Assembly: GCA_964624075.1 (NCBI GenBank)
Contig: CAZUWH010000010.1
Span: 13,759 to 77,758 of the forward strand
Origin: CAZUWH01 sp964624075
GTDB taxonomy: Bacteria > Pseudomonadota > Alphaproteobacteria > Rhodospirillales > Rhodospirillaceae
DNA length: 64,000 bases
Reading direction: 5' to 3'
Of this stretch, positions 34,814-43,450 are shown piece by piece (the stretch's first letter is position 1; each line of letters starts with the position of its first letter). The position numbers and the translations under genes are program-made. The notes under the pieces are model-generated. The model ran no database searches. It saw only the letters and a list, made by a program, of their open reading frames with translations, and was not told the DNA's origin.

Positions 34814-35278
34814 TTAAGCCTGTACAACATCAGGAAAACGGGCTATCAGAGTGACGCTTTCAGCAACCAGTTTGGCACCCTGCTCAGCCAGTTTGCCCAA
34901 GGTTTCGAAACAGAACCGATGGACATCGCACACGTTATGGTTGATTACTGCCAGCCGTCCGGCGGTGAGGGCCATACGTCCGAAGCCTTTGGCATTGATG
35001 CTCGTGATCGGAGTGGCGGTGATGCCAGTTTCCTTCTTGATCGCAAGTCCCACCGCCTGGTAGAATAGTTCCACCCGCCGAAGCACGGCGGGGTCGGGAT
35101 TGCCGATGATCGGCAGGGTGCAGCGCTGCTCCCTGGTGACGGTGGAATCTCGCAACAAGGCAGCATCACTCTTGCTCTCCAAAACCCCATATGTATCTTG
35201 ATCTTGCGCCTGTATTTGCAGGATTAGTGCCCGCACGAAGGGATGGGCGGGGGCTTCCATTTCAGGGTCTGTGGTCAT
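34814..35278 (-). CDS. NifX-associated nitrogen fixation protein (DUF269)
   Basis: This 154-residue protein belongs to PF03270, a nif-linked family of unclear biochemical role found directly after nifX. The frame is open and the family blocks are present: HPFVRALILQIQAQDQDTYG, LRRVELFYQAVGLAIKKETG, and SINAKGFGRMALTAGRLAVI with FCFETLGKLAEQGAKLV. Its ATG (35278) overlaps the original nifX stop as ATGA, so it was coupled to nifX. With nifX broken upstream, its translation now probably depends on weak reinitiation. Confidence 0.9.
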   Translation of the reverse strand: MTTDPEMEAPAHPFVRALILQIQAQDQDTYGVLESKSDAALLRDSTVTREQRCTLPIIGNPDPAVLRRVELFYQAVGLAIKKETGITATPITSINAKGFGRMALTAGRLAVINHNVCDVHRFCFETLGKLAEQGAKLVAESVTLIARFPDVVQA

Positions 35279-35707
35279 CGGCTTTCCTCCTCGTCCAGAA
35301 AACCCGTGCGTTCAGCCGAAAGTAGGCGACGCAGCCAAGGGCGGTGGCGTGCCGTTCAGCGTGCTCCGGGCACGTTCCAGTACTTCCTCGATCGGCTGGG
35401 ACTGCGGCAGTTTGATAGGATGAATGTGCGCAGCGACCACCCCGCGCCGCTGCTGGACCACCAATGGCTAGCACGAACAGCAACGCCATGCCCGCCAGTG
35501 CCTCTGCATCCGCACGCCGATCCGATCGTCCTCCTCATACCCCCTCCCATCGGCATGGTGCCCATCCCCCTGGCTTTCCTCATCGAAGGTGATAACCTCA
35601 ACTAGCCGGTGGCCATCGCGGGACACATCATAGATGGCGAAGCGGTGAGCACTGCCGAAATGAGCGTTGAGGGATTTCATGTCCTGGGTGGCAATGGCAA
35701 CCTTCAT
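35275..35707 (-). pseudogene. nifX: NifX, frameshifted
   Basis: NifX binds and carries FeMo-cofactor precursors. The start from ATG 35707 is good: MKVAIATQDMKSLNAHFGSA, then RFAIYDVSRDGHRLVEVITF. After DEESQGDG the frame is lost. The rest appears as EDRIGVRMQ, then MALLFVLAIGGPAAARVVAA pieced from two frames, then HPIKLPQSQPIEEVLERA and GFLDEEESR ending at TGA 35275. At least three indels are needed. The order and the coupled end to the DUF269 gene show it was one gene of about 140 codons. Confidence 0.85.
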
Positions 35708-35738
35708 GGCTCTTCCCCCTCCATGGGGCGGCGTAGCC

Positions 35739-37126
35739 TCAATGAGCCGCAGACGTCAGCACGGCTGCATGGCACGTCGGATGATCAATGGGGTGCACGG
35801 CGTTTGCGTGCGCGATCAGCAGATTGGCGATATCTAAAATCAATTTGTAGGTGCACATGCAGCCGATTCTGACCTGATAGGCTGCGTCAAGCCGGTCGAA
35901 GACAGGAAAACCCGCTCGGTACAGGGGAATACAAAACCGCGCAGCAGCCTGCCGTCCGTGGGTATGGGTGATGATTAGGTCGCAGGCCTCTGCTCGTTCC
36001 TCCGGATCGGCCAGATCGCCGACCACCACCATCGACGGGAAGCATACCCAGACCGGGCGTTGCCACGGTGGTCACGGCTGTGGCGATCACGGTTCCCATC
36101 TCGGTCAGCCACGTGGACAGGGCCAGCAGATGATCCGGTTCGGCCGCGATGGCCAACCGCCGGCCGCCAAAGGAGGCGTGGCCGTCCAGCATGGCATCGA
36201 CCAGCCCCCCCACCCCACCGCGCGGGTCCGGCGCAGCCGTTCCGGCATCGGGCAGCGGCTGAGGGACATGAGCGTTGCCACCAGGTCGTCACGTGCCTTG
36301 ATGCCGGTCAGATGCTCGAACAACCGGTAAGGGCACCCCTGTCTTGCGCTGCAGGGCTTCTGCCGCTTCGGGCATGTGCTCTCCGACCGTGATGGTCAAG
36401 GCAGAGCGGCCCATGCAGCGGATGTCATCGAGAGTTGTACCGCCCAGCGTCGTCCCGCGCCAACTGTCCGGCACATGACCATCGAGGGAGGACGACAGAT
36501 CTGGTAGGATGATTGATTGTATGCCAAAGATCTCGACAGCGTCGCGCAATTCCTCGACGTCGCCGATGGTGAAGTGGCTGGGGCTGAGGATGTTGACCTG
36601 CCCGGGAATGACGGGCAACATTGGGAGGGTCGGCCAATTCCTCGATCATCGCCGTGACCGCCTTACCCCATCCTTCCTGCAGGCTGCCGGCAAAGTCTGG
36701 GGTTGTGAGGCCAGCACCAGAGCCGTATCAGCCAGATCAGCCAGTTCTGGGCGCCGGGCGCGGATGATTTTCAGGTCGCTGGGGAAGTCCTCTCCTCGCG
36801 TCCCGGTCAGGCCGGTGGTACAAATGCCGGTCACTTTGGGATGGGCGTGTACCATGACGGCAAGCAGGGCCTGTTCAGGATTATCGAGACCACCGAGGAT
36901 GGTGGTGATTCCGTTCGTGGCGGTGGTCTGGAGCGGAATGGATTCGCGGAAATGACGGACCATCAAAACCAGAGCGAAAGCCGTGCAACCTTGGCTCCCG
37001 TGCAGGAGCGGCAGGCAGCCGTCCAGCTCCATGAAAGCCAGCGCCCCGCCCAGGGGGCGCTGTGCTTCAGAGGGTTGGTGACACAGATGGGTGTTGTGTG
37101 GGTGGGGAGGAGACGGCACGGGCCAT
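35739..37126 (-). pseudogene. nifN: NifN, FeMo-cofactor scaffold subunit, frameshifted
   Basis: NifN pairs with NifE as the scaffold on which FeMo-cofactor is built. The N-terminal third is well kept in one frame: PLGGALAFMELDGCLPLLHG, SQGCTAFALVLMVRHFRE, TTILGGLDNPEQALL and GICTTGLTGTRGED. The middle continues in another frame as IPGQVNILSPSHFTIGDVEE and HMPEAAEALQRKTGVPLPV, then GIKARDDLVATLMSLSR. The end reads GDLADPEERAEACDLIITHT and YKLILDIANLLIAHAN. Frame changes occur near 37080, 36640, 36320, 36200 and 36030. No deletion as large as in nifE is evident. Confidence 0.85.
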
Positions 37127-37129
37127 GTT

Positions 37130-37806
37130 GGGCCTCCCATGGCGCCGGGCGCCATGGGAGGCCCATACCGGGCTGTTCAGGGTGCGATTGATCGCGCTGA
37201 CCAGTTCAACCATGCCCTCATAGCCGGCCGGCATAGGCATGCGGGCGCTCCTGGTTGATATCGAGCCACGGGACGCGGGCCTTCAGGGCGATGAACTTGG
37301 TCCGGCCTCCTGACAGCATGATGTCGGCCCCACCGGCCTTCAGCATGCGGTACGTTTCTTTTGGAGGGAGAAGCCCCCCCCCCCCCCCCCGCGCGTCGAA
37401 TATGTTGGCGTCCTCGCCCATCAGGGCACGGATGCGTGCCTTGTCACCGTCGGTGGATTTTACCGCACCGATGTGCCGATGACGGTCATGCCAAGTTCCT
37501 GCAGCGCCACCACTACCGACTAGCTTTTGACACCGCCGGTATAGAGCAGGACCCGCTTGCCAGCTAGGCGTGCCCGGTAAGGCGCAAGGCGATGCCAGGC
37601 GCGTGCTTCCTCCATGGCGATCAGGGCTTCGGTGCGGGCGGGGGCAGATCAGCCGGACCAGAGCGCCTGGCTGCATAGCTGTTCCAGCTATTGCCGGCGC
37701 AGGCGATCGGTCCATGCACCAAGTAGGCGGCATCGGTGATCGGCTGGAGGGTGATCACCGCGCCATCGAAAGCACAGTCGCCAGCCGCCGCGCCGGAGGT
37801 AAGCAT
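37130..37806 (-). pseudogene. nifE: NifE, missing its 5' end and centre
   Basis: The remnant starts with DCAFDGAVITLQPITDAAYL, then VHGPIACAGNSWNSYAARRS, which is the NifE region with the first cofactor-site Cys. It then jumps, near 37625, to EEARAWHRLAPYRARLAGKR, followed by VLLYTGGVKS, a stop, and ELGMTVIGTSVR. About 200 residues between these blocks are gone. The end is ARIRALMGEDANIFDA, a 17-base C tract (37374-37390, read as poly-Gly), then LKAGGADIMLSGGRTKFIAL and VPWLDINQER. The first 30 or so residues are also missing, exactly where nifD begins on the other strand. Confidence 0.85.
37374..37390. repeat. 17-base C tract inside nifE
   Basis: Seventeen consecutive C replace the usual short Asp/Ala-rich turn of NifE between ANIFDA and PPKETYRML. 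Together with the tract at 2931-2953 this is far longer than homopolymers in intact genes of the window. Confidence 0.9.
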
Positions 37807-38534
37807 TCCACAGCGACGAGATCGAGGCCCTGTTCCCCCCTAACAAGGGCATCACGGTCCAGTCGGAATGCCCGATCGACCTGACTAGTGACGACATCGA
37901 AGCCGTTGCCCGCGCCAAGAACAAGGAAACCGGCAAGCCGGTCATCCCGGTCCGCTGCGAGGGCTTCCGCGGCGTGTCGCAATCTCTCGGCCATCACATT
38001 GCCAGTGATACCATCCGTGACTGGGTGTTTGAGAAAAGGCCGGTCACCTTCACGCCGACCGATTACGACATCAACATCATCGGCGACTACAACATCGGGG
38101 GTGACGCCTGGGCTTCGCGCATCCTGCTCGAAGAGATGGGCCTGCGGGTGGTCGCGAGCTGGTCTGGGGATGCAACCCTTGCCGAGCTGGAGCGGGCGCC
38201 GAAAGCCAAACTCAACCTGATCCACTGCTATTGGTCGATGAATTACATCTGCCAGCATATGGAAGAGAAGTATGGCATTCCCTAGCTCGAATACAATTTC
38301 TTCGGTCCCAGCCAGATCGAACGGGTCCCTGCGGGCCATCGCGGTGGTCACGGCCTATGAAGACCTAGGCATGGTGGTGGTTGGAACCGGCTATGAGTTC
38401 GGCCACAACGACGACTATCAGCGCACCACGCATTACGTCAAGGAAGGCACGCTCATCTTGGTGACGTGACCGCCTACGAGCTGGAAAAGTTCATCGAAGG
38501 CATCCGTGCCGCAGAATGCAACCAAGATCCTTGA
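37803..38534 (+). pseudogene. nifD: NifD, nitrogenase MoFe protein alpha chain, heavily deleted
   Basis: The remnant begins at DEIEALFPPNKGITVQSECP, about residue 130 of a normal 490. It keeps VRCEGFRGVSQSLGHHIASD, the SECPIDL P-cluster Cys, GDYNIGGDAWASRILLEEMG and LNLIHCYWSMNYICQHMEEK, where the Cys is the FeMo-cofactor ligand and the next-but-one Arg is now Trp. A TAG follows GIP where Trp is expected. About 55 residues are deleted between SLRAIA and AYEDLGMVVVGTGYEF. After YELEKFIEGI the frame passes directly into the nifK leader, so the C-terminal 120 or so residues, with the homocitrate-side His ligand, are absent. Confidence 0.88.
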
Positions 38535-40007
38535 TCATCGACCGCTGTTCCGCGAGCCTGAGTATTAGGCTATGCTCAGGGCCAAGCAGGCGCAGTTCGA
38601 ATGCCCCCATCCCGACGACCATGTCCAGGAGACCATCGACTGGACATGGTCGTCGGGATTATCGGGAAAAGAACCTGGCCCGCGAAGCACTGATCGTCAA
38701 TCCGGCCAAGGCGTGTCAGCCGTTGGGAGCCGTGTTCGTGGCGAGCGGATTCGAAGGAACTCTTTCTTTCGTCCACGGCAACCAGGGCTGTGTTTCCTAT
38801 TACCGGAGTCACCTGTCACGTCATTTCAAGGAGCCATCGTCGTGCGTTTCCAGCTCGATGACCGAAGGTGCAGCGGTGTTCGGCGGACTCAATAGCATGA
38901 TCGACGGTCTTGCCAACGCCTATAACCTCTATGGGCCGAAGATGATCGCCGTCTCCACCACCTGTATGACCGAAGTGATCGGCGACGACCTGAACTTCTT
39001 CATCATCCAGGCCAAAGACAAAGGGTCGGCGCCGCAGGACTTTTCTGTTCCCTTTGCCCATACCCCGGCCTTCGTCGGCAGTCATGTCATCGGCTATGAT
39101 AACATGCTGAAGGATATACTATCCTATTAATGGGCTAGACAGGAATAAAAGCCAAACACGTTGATCAACATCATCCCTGGTTTCGGTGGCTATTGCGTTG
39201 GCAACATCCGCGAACTGAAGCGCATGCTGGATCTGATGGGCATGGAGGCAACCATTCTGTCGGATACTTCCGACATCTATGACACGCCATCGGATGGGAC
39301 CTTCCGGATGTTCGCCGGTGGCACGACACGCTCACGCTACCCAATACTGCACGGAGAAGACCTTGGGGATGTGTGCTGAGAAAGGACAGGAGATTGCTGC
39401 GTTCCATTATCCGCTCGGCGTGTCGGCCACCGATGAATTCCTCATGAAGGTCTCAGAACTGACCGGCCGACCGATCCCCAAGACCCTAGAGGTAGAACGG
39501 GGACGTCTGATCGATGCCATAGCCGATTCACAGGCGCATTTGTATGGCAAGCGTTATGCTATCTATGGTGATCCCGACTTTGTTCTGGGCATAAGCCGCT
39601 TTCTCATGGAAACGGGCGGCGAGCTGGTGCACTGCCTGTCCACCAATGGTACCAAGGCCTGGGAGACACAAATGAACGACCTCCTGGCCGCCTCGCCCTT
39701 CGGAGCCGGTGGCAAGGCCTGGGCGGGCAAGGACCTCTGGCACATGCGTTCGCTTCTGGCGACTGAGCCGGTCGATTTCCTGATCGGTAATTCCTATGGC
39801 AAGTATCTGGAACGTGATCTGAAGGTTCCCCTGATCCGTCTGGCCTTCCCGATCTTCGACCGTCACCATCATCATCGCTTCCCCACCTGGGACTACCAGG
39901 GGGCACTCACGGTGCTGGTCAGGATTCTTGACAAAATCTTCGATACGATCGATGGAGATACCAACATTCCTGGCGTCACCGACTACAGCTTCGATTTAAC
40001 GTGTTAG
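38521..40007 (+). pseudogene. nifK: NifK, nitrogenase MoFe protein beta chain, with stops and frameshifts
   Basis: The order is nearly full length. It begins KILDHRPLFREPEY, stop, AMLRAKQAQFECPHPDDHVQ, then a frameshift at a perfect palindrome (38609-38659). It continues DYREKNLAREALIVNPAKAC, QGCVSYYRSHLSRHFKEP and CMTEVIGDDLNFF, so all three P-cluster Cys survive. Stops follow near 39129, then INIIPGFGGYCVGNIRELKR and SDIYDTPSDGTFRMFAGGTT. Next come a deletion of about 25 residues with a shift, and a clean C-terminal half from YCTEKTLGMCAEKGQE to TNIPGVTDYSFDLT at 40007. No functional protein is possible without several corrections. Confidence 0.9.
38609..38659. repeat. Perfect 19-base inverted repeat in nifK
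   Basis: Arms at 38609-38627 (ATCCCGACGACCATGTCCA) and 38641-38659 are exact complements around a 13-base loop. The right arm lies exactly where nifK loses its frame, before the DYREKN block. Confidence 0.9.
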
Positions 40008-40167
40008 CAGGCATGGAGGCAACTTAAGGTCGCAGCGCATGAACGTTCAAAGGGCGGGGTGTCCGGGTTTCCGGACCCCCGTCCCATTTCACAGGGGAGG
40101 CAGGGGATGCTTCTAGCACGAAGGGATTATGGGGAGCCCTTGTCCCCTGCACCAGGAACGTTGTGTC

Positions 40168-41628
40168 GTGCTTGATTCTTCCGCCATGGCCGCTTTAGTT
40201 GAATCCCTTGAAGGGAATCACGTTCTGTGTGTCGGCGATGCCATGGTTGACCGCTACGTTTACGGTACAGTGGAGCGGGTATCGCCAGAGGCGCCCATTC
40301 CCATTCTGCATATCGGCCTGGAAACCAGCATGCCGGGTGGGGCGGGCAACGTGGTGCGCAACTTGAGTGCTCTTGGTGCCCGGCCGGTGCTTGTCTCGGC
40401 TCGCGGAGACGACAGTGCGGGCGAGGAACTGGCTGTTCTGCTGGCCTGTCATGAGGGGGGGGAAGCCCACCTGGTCACGGAGCCCGGACGCCAGACACCG
40501 GTCAAGACCCGCTTCATCGCCCAGGCGCAACAGCTTATGCGTGTAGATCGTGAGACTGTCGCCCCCCTTTCGACGGCCGGTCGACGAACCTTGGTGGCAC
40601 AGGCCGTGGCGGCCCTGGAACGGGTGGCGGCGATGGTCCTCTCGGACTATGGCAAGGGCGTACTGACGGGAGGCGTGGCAGCCGAGTTGATCGCCACCGC
40701 CCGGGGACGGGGACGGCCTGTCCTCGTCGATCCCAAGGGTACCGATTACGGCCGCTATCGGGGTACGACGCTGCTGACACCGAATCGGCGCGAACTGGCC
40801 GAAGCCACCCATCTGCCTGCTGGTAGCGATGCCGAAGTGGTCGTTGCGGCACGCCGGCTGATCGAGACCTGTGCGGTCGAAGCCGTCCTCGTCACGCGCA
40901 GCCAGGATGGCATGACCCTGGTGTCTGCCGATGGGATGGTTCATCATCTGCCGGCTGAAGCGCGCGAAGTGTTCGATGTGTCCGGAGCCGGGGATACGGT
41001 GGTGGCCACCCTGGCCGCAGCCCTGGCGGGTGGTGTGGGGCTGGAAGAGGCCGCTCGATTGGCCAATGTTGCCGCCGGCATCGTCGTCGGCAAGGTCGGA
41101 ACGGCGGTAGCGTCTGCAGCGGAGATCGTGGCGGCGCTTTACCATCGGGAGCTGCTCTCGGGTGAGGCGAAGGTGGTGCCTCTGGAAACGGCACTGGAAC
41201 GTGTGACACGGTGGCGCCAACGTGGCGCGACGGTAGGGTTTACCAACGGGTGCTTCGATCTGCTTCATCCCGGTCATGTCTCCCTGCTGCAGCAGGCGCG
41301 CGCAGCGTGCGGCCGGCTGATCGTCGGCCTGAACAGCGATGCCTCGGTCCGGCGCCTGAAGGGACCGAAACGTCCGGTGCAATCCGAGGCGGCCCGCGCG
41401 GTGGTCCTGGCCTCGTTGGCAGATGTCGATCTGGTGGTCCTGTTTGGCAGCGACACGCCCCTGGCCCTGATCGAGGCCATACGCCCCGACGTTCTGGTCA
41501 AGGGCGCCGACTACACGGTGGAGAGCGTGGTGGGAGCCCCCTTGGTACAGGGGTATGGTGGTAGGGTCCTGCTTGCCGGGCTGGAAACGGGATTCAGCAC
41601 CACTGCGACCATCGCCCGGATGACCTGA
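40168..41628 (+). CDS. hldE: Bifunctional heptose kinase/adenylyltransferase HldE
   Basis: HldE makes ADP-heptose for the inner core of lipopolysaccharide. The 486-residue product has an N-terminal PfkB/ribokinase domain (MPGGAGNVVRNL, VLSDYGKGVL and the catalytic FDVSGAGDTVVATLAAAL) and a C-terminal nucleotidyltransferase domain starting TNGCFDLLHPGHVSLL, with VKGADYTVE. Both active sites are intact, so the cell probably makes heptose-containing LPS. I chose GTG 40168, with AGGAA nine bases upstream; ATG 40186 is an alternative. It is transcribed away from the nifK remnant and converges on the methyltransferase gene. Confidence 0.95.
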   Translation: MLDSSAMAALVESLEGNHVLCVGDAMVDRYVYGTVERVSPEAPIPILHIGLETSMPGGAGNVVRNLSALGARPVLVSARGDDSAGEELAVLLACHEGGEAHLVTEPGRQTPVKTRFIAQAQQLMRVDRETVAPLSTAGRRTLVAQAVAALERVAAMVLSDYGKGVLTGGVAAELIATARGRGRPVLVDPKGTDYGRYRGTTLLTPNRRELAEATHLPAGSDAEVVVAARRLIETCAVEAVLVTRSQDGMTLVSADGMVHHLPAEAREVFDVSGAGDTVVATLAAALAGGVGLEEAARLANVAAGIVVGKVGTAVASAAEIVAALYHRELLSGEAKVVPLETALERVTRWRQRGATVGFTNGCFDLLHPGHVSLLQQARAACGRLIVGLNSDASVRRLKGPKRPVQSEAARAVVLASLADVDLVVLFGSDTPLALIEAIRPDVLVKGADYTVESVVGAPLVQGYGGRVLLAGLETGFSTTATIARMT

Positions 41629-41641
41629 TCCTATCAGGTCA
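41621..41641. terminator. Palindrome shared by two convergent stop codons
   Basis: TGACCTGAT (41621-41629) and its complement (41633-41641) form a 9-base-pair hairpin with a 3-base loop. The hldE stop lies in the left arm and the stop of the opposing methyltransferase gene lies in the right arm, so one hairpin could serve both transcripts. No T run follows on either side. Confidence 0.55.
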
Positions 41642-42508
41642 AAGGACAGGAGTCTGATCGCCCTGTTCCGGCGCCCGATCGCCTTCCGGCAGGGCTTCTC
41701 GCTGGATTTCATATAACATGAGCGCCGTCGCAATCGCGAGGTTCAACGAATCAGCGTGGCCTGTCATGGGAATCCTGACCAGCCGGGTACAAAGCCTGGC
41801 CAGGGCTGGAGAAAGACCGGGGCCCTCGCTGCCCATCAGCAGCAGTATCGGCCCCTGATAGCCCCGCCGGAAATCCTCGCGTGCAGAGGGGTGCGCCCCA
41901 ACGACCTCGCCCGGCCAGCTGACGCACCATTGTCGGAAATCCTCTGGGTCCATCCGGACAAGGGGAACGTTGAAAATCGAGCCCATGGTTGCCCGCACGG
42001 CTTCCCGTGCATATGGATCACAGCAGGTTCCGACCAGTATGATCCCTCTTGCGCCAACGGCATCGGCCGTCCGTACGATCGTTCCAAGATTGCCGGGATC
42101 GCGGACTTCCTCCAGCGCCACCCACACTGCACTCCGTGCCACGATGGCCGGGGGTTTTCCCCACCGCTGGGCAAAAACGGCGAGCAGATCCTGTGGGTTG
42201 TCCCGGATGGCGATTTTCGCAAACACTGGTTCTGACACGTCAAGACAGGTGGCGCCCTGTGCCGCGGCCCATGCGATCAGATTAGTCCGGATCCGGCTCG
42301 TGTCGCTCGTACTGCTCCGTATCAGAAGAAAACGCGGGTTCCAGCTTTGCTCACGGGCGGTGGCGATTACCCGCAGTCCTTCGGCCACGAATAGGCCATT
42401 TTCCCGACGGCCTTTGCGCCGGTCAAGAGCACGGATCAGCTTGACGATTGGATTGGATGTACTCGTAATAGTATAGACTAGTTGATGTTGATCAATTATT
42501 AAGGTCAT
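41639..42508 (-). CDS. TrmH/SpoU-family RNA 2'-O-methyltransferase
   Basis: The 289-residue product has an N-terminal substrate-binding domain (SNPIVKLIRALDRRKGRREN, LFVAEGLRVI) and the knotted SPOUT domain. The three family motifs are ALEEVRDPGNLGTIVRTADA, LLMGSEGPGLSPAL and DSLNLAIATALMLYEI. These enzymes methylate ribose 2'-OH in 23S rRNA or tRNA; the target here is not decidable, though RlmB-like activity is common. The ATG at 42508 overlaps the end of the upstream methyltransferase gene by 17 bases, so both are translated from one mRNA. Confidence 0.9.
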   Translation of the reverse strand: MTLIIDQHQLVYTITSTSNPIVKLIRALDRRKGRRENGLFVAEGLRVIATAREQSWNPRFLLIRSSTSDTSRIRTNLIAWAAAQGATCLDVSEPVFAKIAIRDNPQDLLAVFAQRWGKPPAIVARSAVWVALEEVRDPGNLGTIVRTADAVGARGIILVGTCCDPYAREAVRATMGSIFNVPLVRMDPEDFRQWCVSWPGEVVGAHPSAREDFRRGYQGPILLLMGSEGPGLSPALARLCTRLVRIPMTGHADSLNLAIATALMLYEIQREALPEGDRAPEQGDQTPVL

Positions 42509-43436
42509 AGCTTGTCCAACGTGTAAACAGGGAGGTAGACAAGGTTCGCCCTCCCCCGGCTTCTTGCAGGATCAACTCGCCACTTGTGAAGCACCCACCC
42601 CGTCCGGCCAGGACTTCCCGCGCCAGAAGATCGAACGACAGACTGGAAGCACGAACCGCATACGTGGTCAGGATCAAAAAGGCCCGTCTGTTCTCAAGGA
42701 GGCGTGCACAGTTCTGCAACAGGTCAGGCAGATCCTGGAACAGATTCCACACCTCACCATCCGGGCCACGACCAAATTTCGGTGGATCCAACAGCACACC
42801 GTGGTACGTCCGCTCACGACGAACCTCGCGGGCCGTGAACTTGCGGGCGTCGTCAAGAATCCAGCGGATCGGTGCCCGTTCCAGACCGGCCGAGGCTTGA
42901 TTCAGACGTGCCCATTCGATCGCCTTGCGCGAGGCATCCACGTGTGTCACGTCCGCCCCTGCAACTAAGGCGAGAATGGACGCCGCGCCCGTATAGCCGA
43001 AAAGATTGAGGAGACGCGGCCGTTGTTCCCCAAACTGCCGCAGCAGCCGTACCATGCTGGCGATCCACTGCCAATGGGGGTATTGTTCGGGGAATATGCC
43101 GAGATGACAGAAGGAACCGAACCGGCAGTTCATGGGGATCCCGTCCATGGAGATGGACCAGGTCACAGGGGAGGCGCCACGCAACTGCCAGCGTCCCTTC
43201 CCGCTATCCTCTATGCTGTCGAACGAACCATCGGCGGCCTGCCAGATCCTGGCTTCCCGGTGTGGCGACCACATGGCTTGCGGCTCTGGTCGATCAACCG
43301 TGATGCCGCCAAACCGTTCCAGCTTGCGCCCGCGGCCGGAGTCCAACAGCGCGTAATCAGGAAAGCCCTCGGTGACGGCCAGAAGAATCTGCCCTGTCTT
43401 GTTCCATTCCACGGTTGCCTGGCGTCTCGTTTCCAA
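42492..43436 (-). CDS. Class I SAM-dependent methyltransferase (RlmI/RlmK-like)
   Basis: The 314-residue product has a Rossmann-type methyltransferase core: RLLNLFGYTGAASILALVAG (SAM loop), THVDASRKAIEWA, then LLDPPKFGRGPDGEVW with the DPPKF motif found in 23S rRNA cytosine-C5 methyltransferases of the RlmI/YccW group. The N-terminus carries the linking strand region SPHREARIW and FPEQYPHWQW. It probably modifies rRNA. The frame starts at TTG 43436 with GAGGG just upstream; a GTG at 43412 is an alternative. It follows recJ by 14 bases and overlaps the SPOUT gene downstream. Confidence 0.82.
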   Translation of the reverse strand: METRRQATVEWNKTGQILLAVTEGFPDYALLDSGRGRKLERFGGITVDRPEPQAMWSPHREARIWQAADGSFDSIEDSGKGRWQLRGASPVTWSISMDGIPMNCRFGSFCHLGIFPEQYPHWQWIASMVRLLRQFGEQRPRLLNLFGYTGAASILALVAGADVTHVDASRKAIEWARLNQASAGLERAPIRWILDDARKFTAREVRRERTYHGVLLDPPKFGRGPDGEVWNLFQDLPDLLQNCARLLENRRAFLILTTYAVRASSLSFDLLAREVLAGRGGCFTSGELILQEAGGGRTLSTSLFTRWTSYDLNN

Positions 43437-43450
43437 ATTCCCTCAACCGC

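Noticed and set aside
32555..40007. All nif frameshifts as sequencing error
   Set aside because: Large deletions, a repeat-replaced gene end and a head-to-head join cannot be indel errors, and neighbouring housekeeping genes show no such errors; single-base breaks still need read-level checking.
40195..41733. A 512-codon open frame on the minus strand across hldE
   Set aside because: It is the antisense of a gene with two intact catalytic domains; its composition (His, Gln, Arg rich) is typical of a shadow frame in high-GC DNA.
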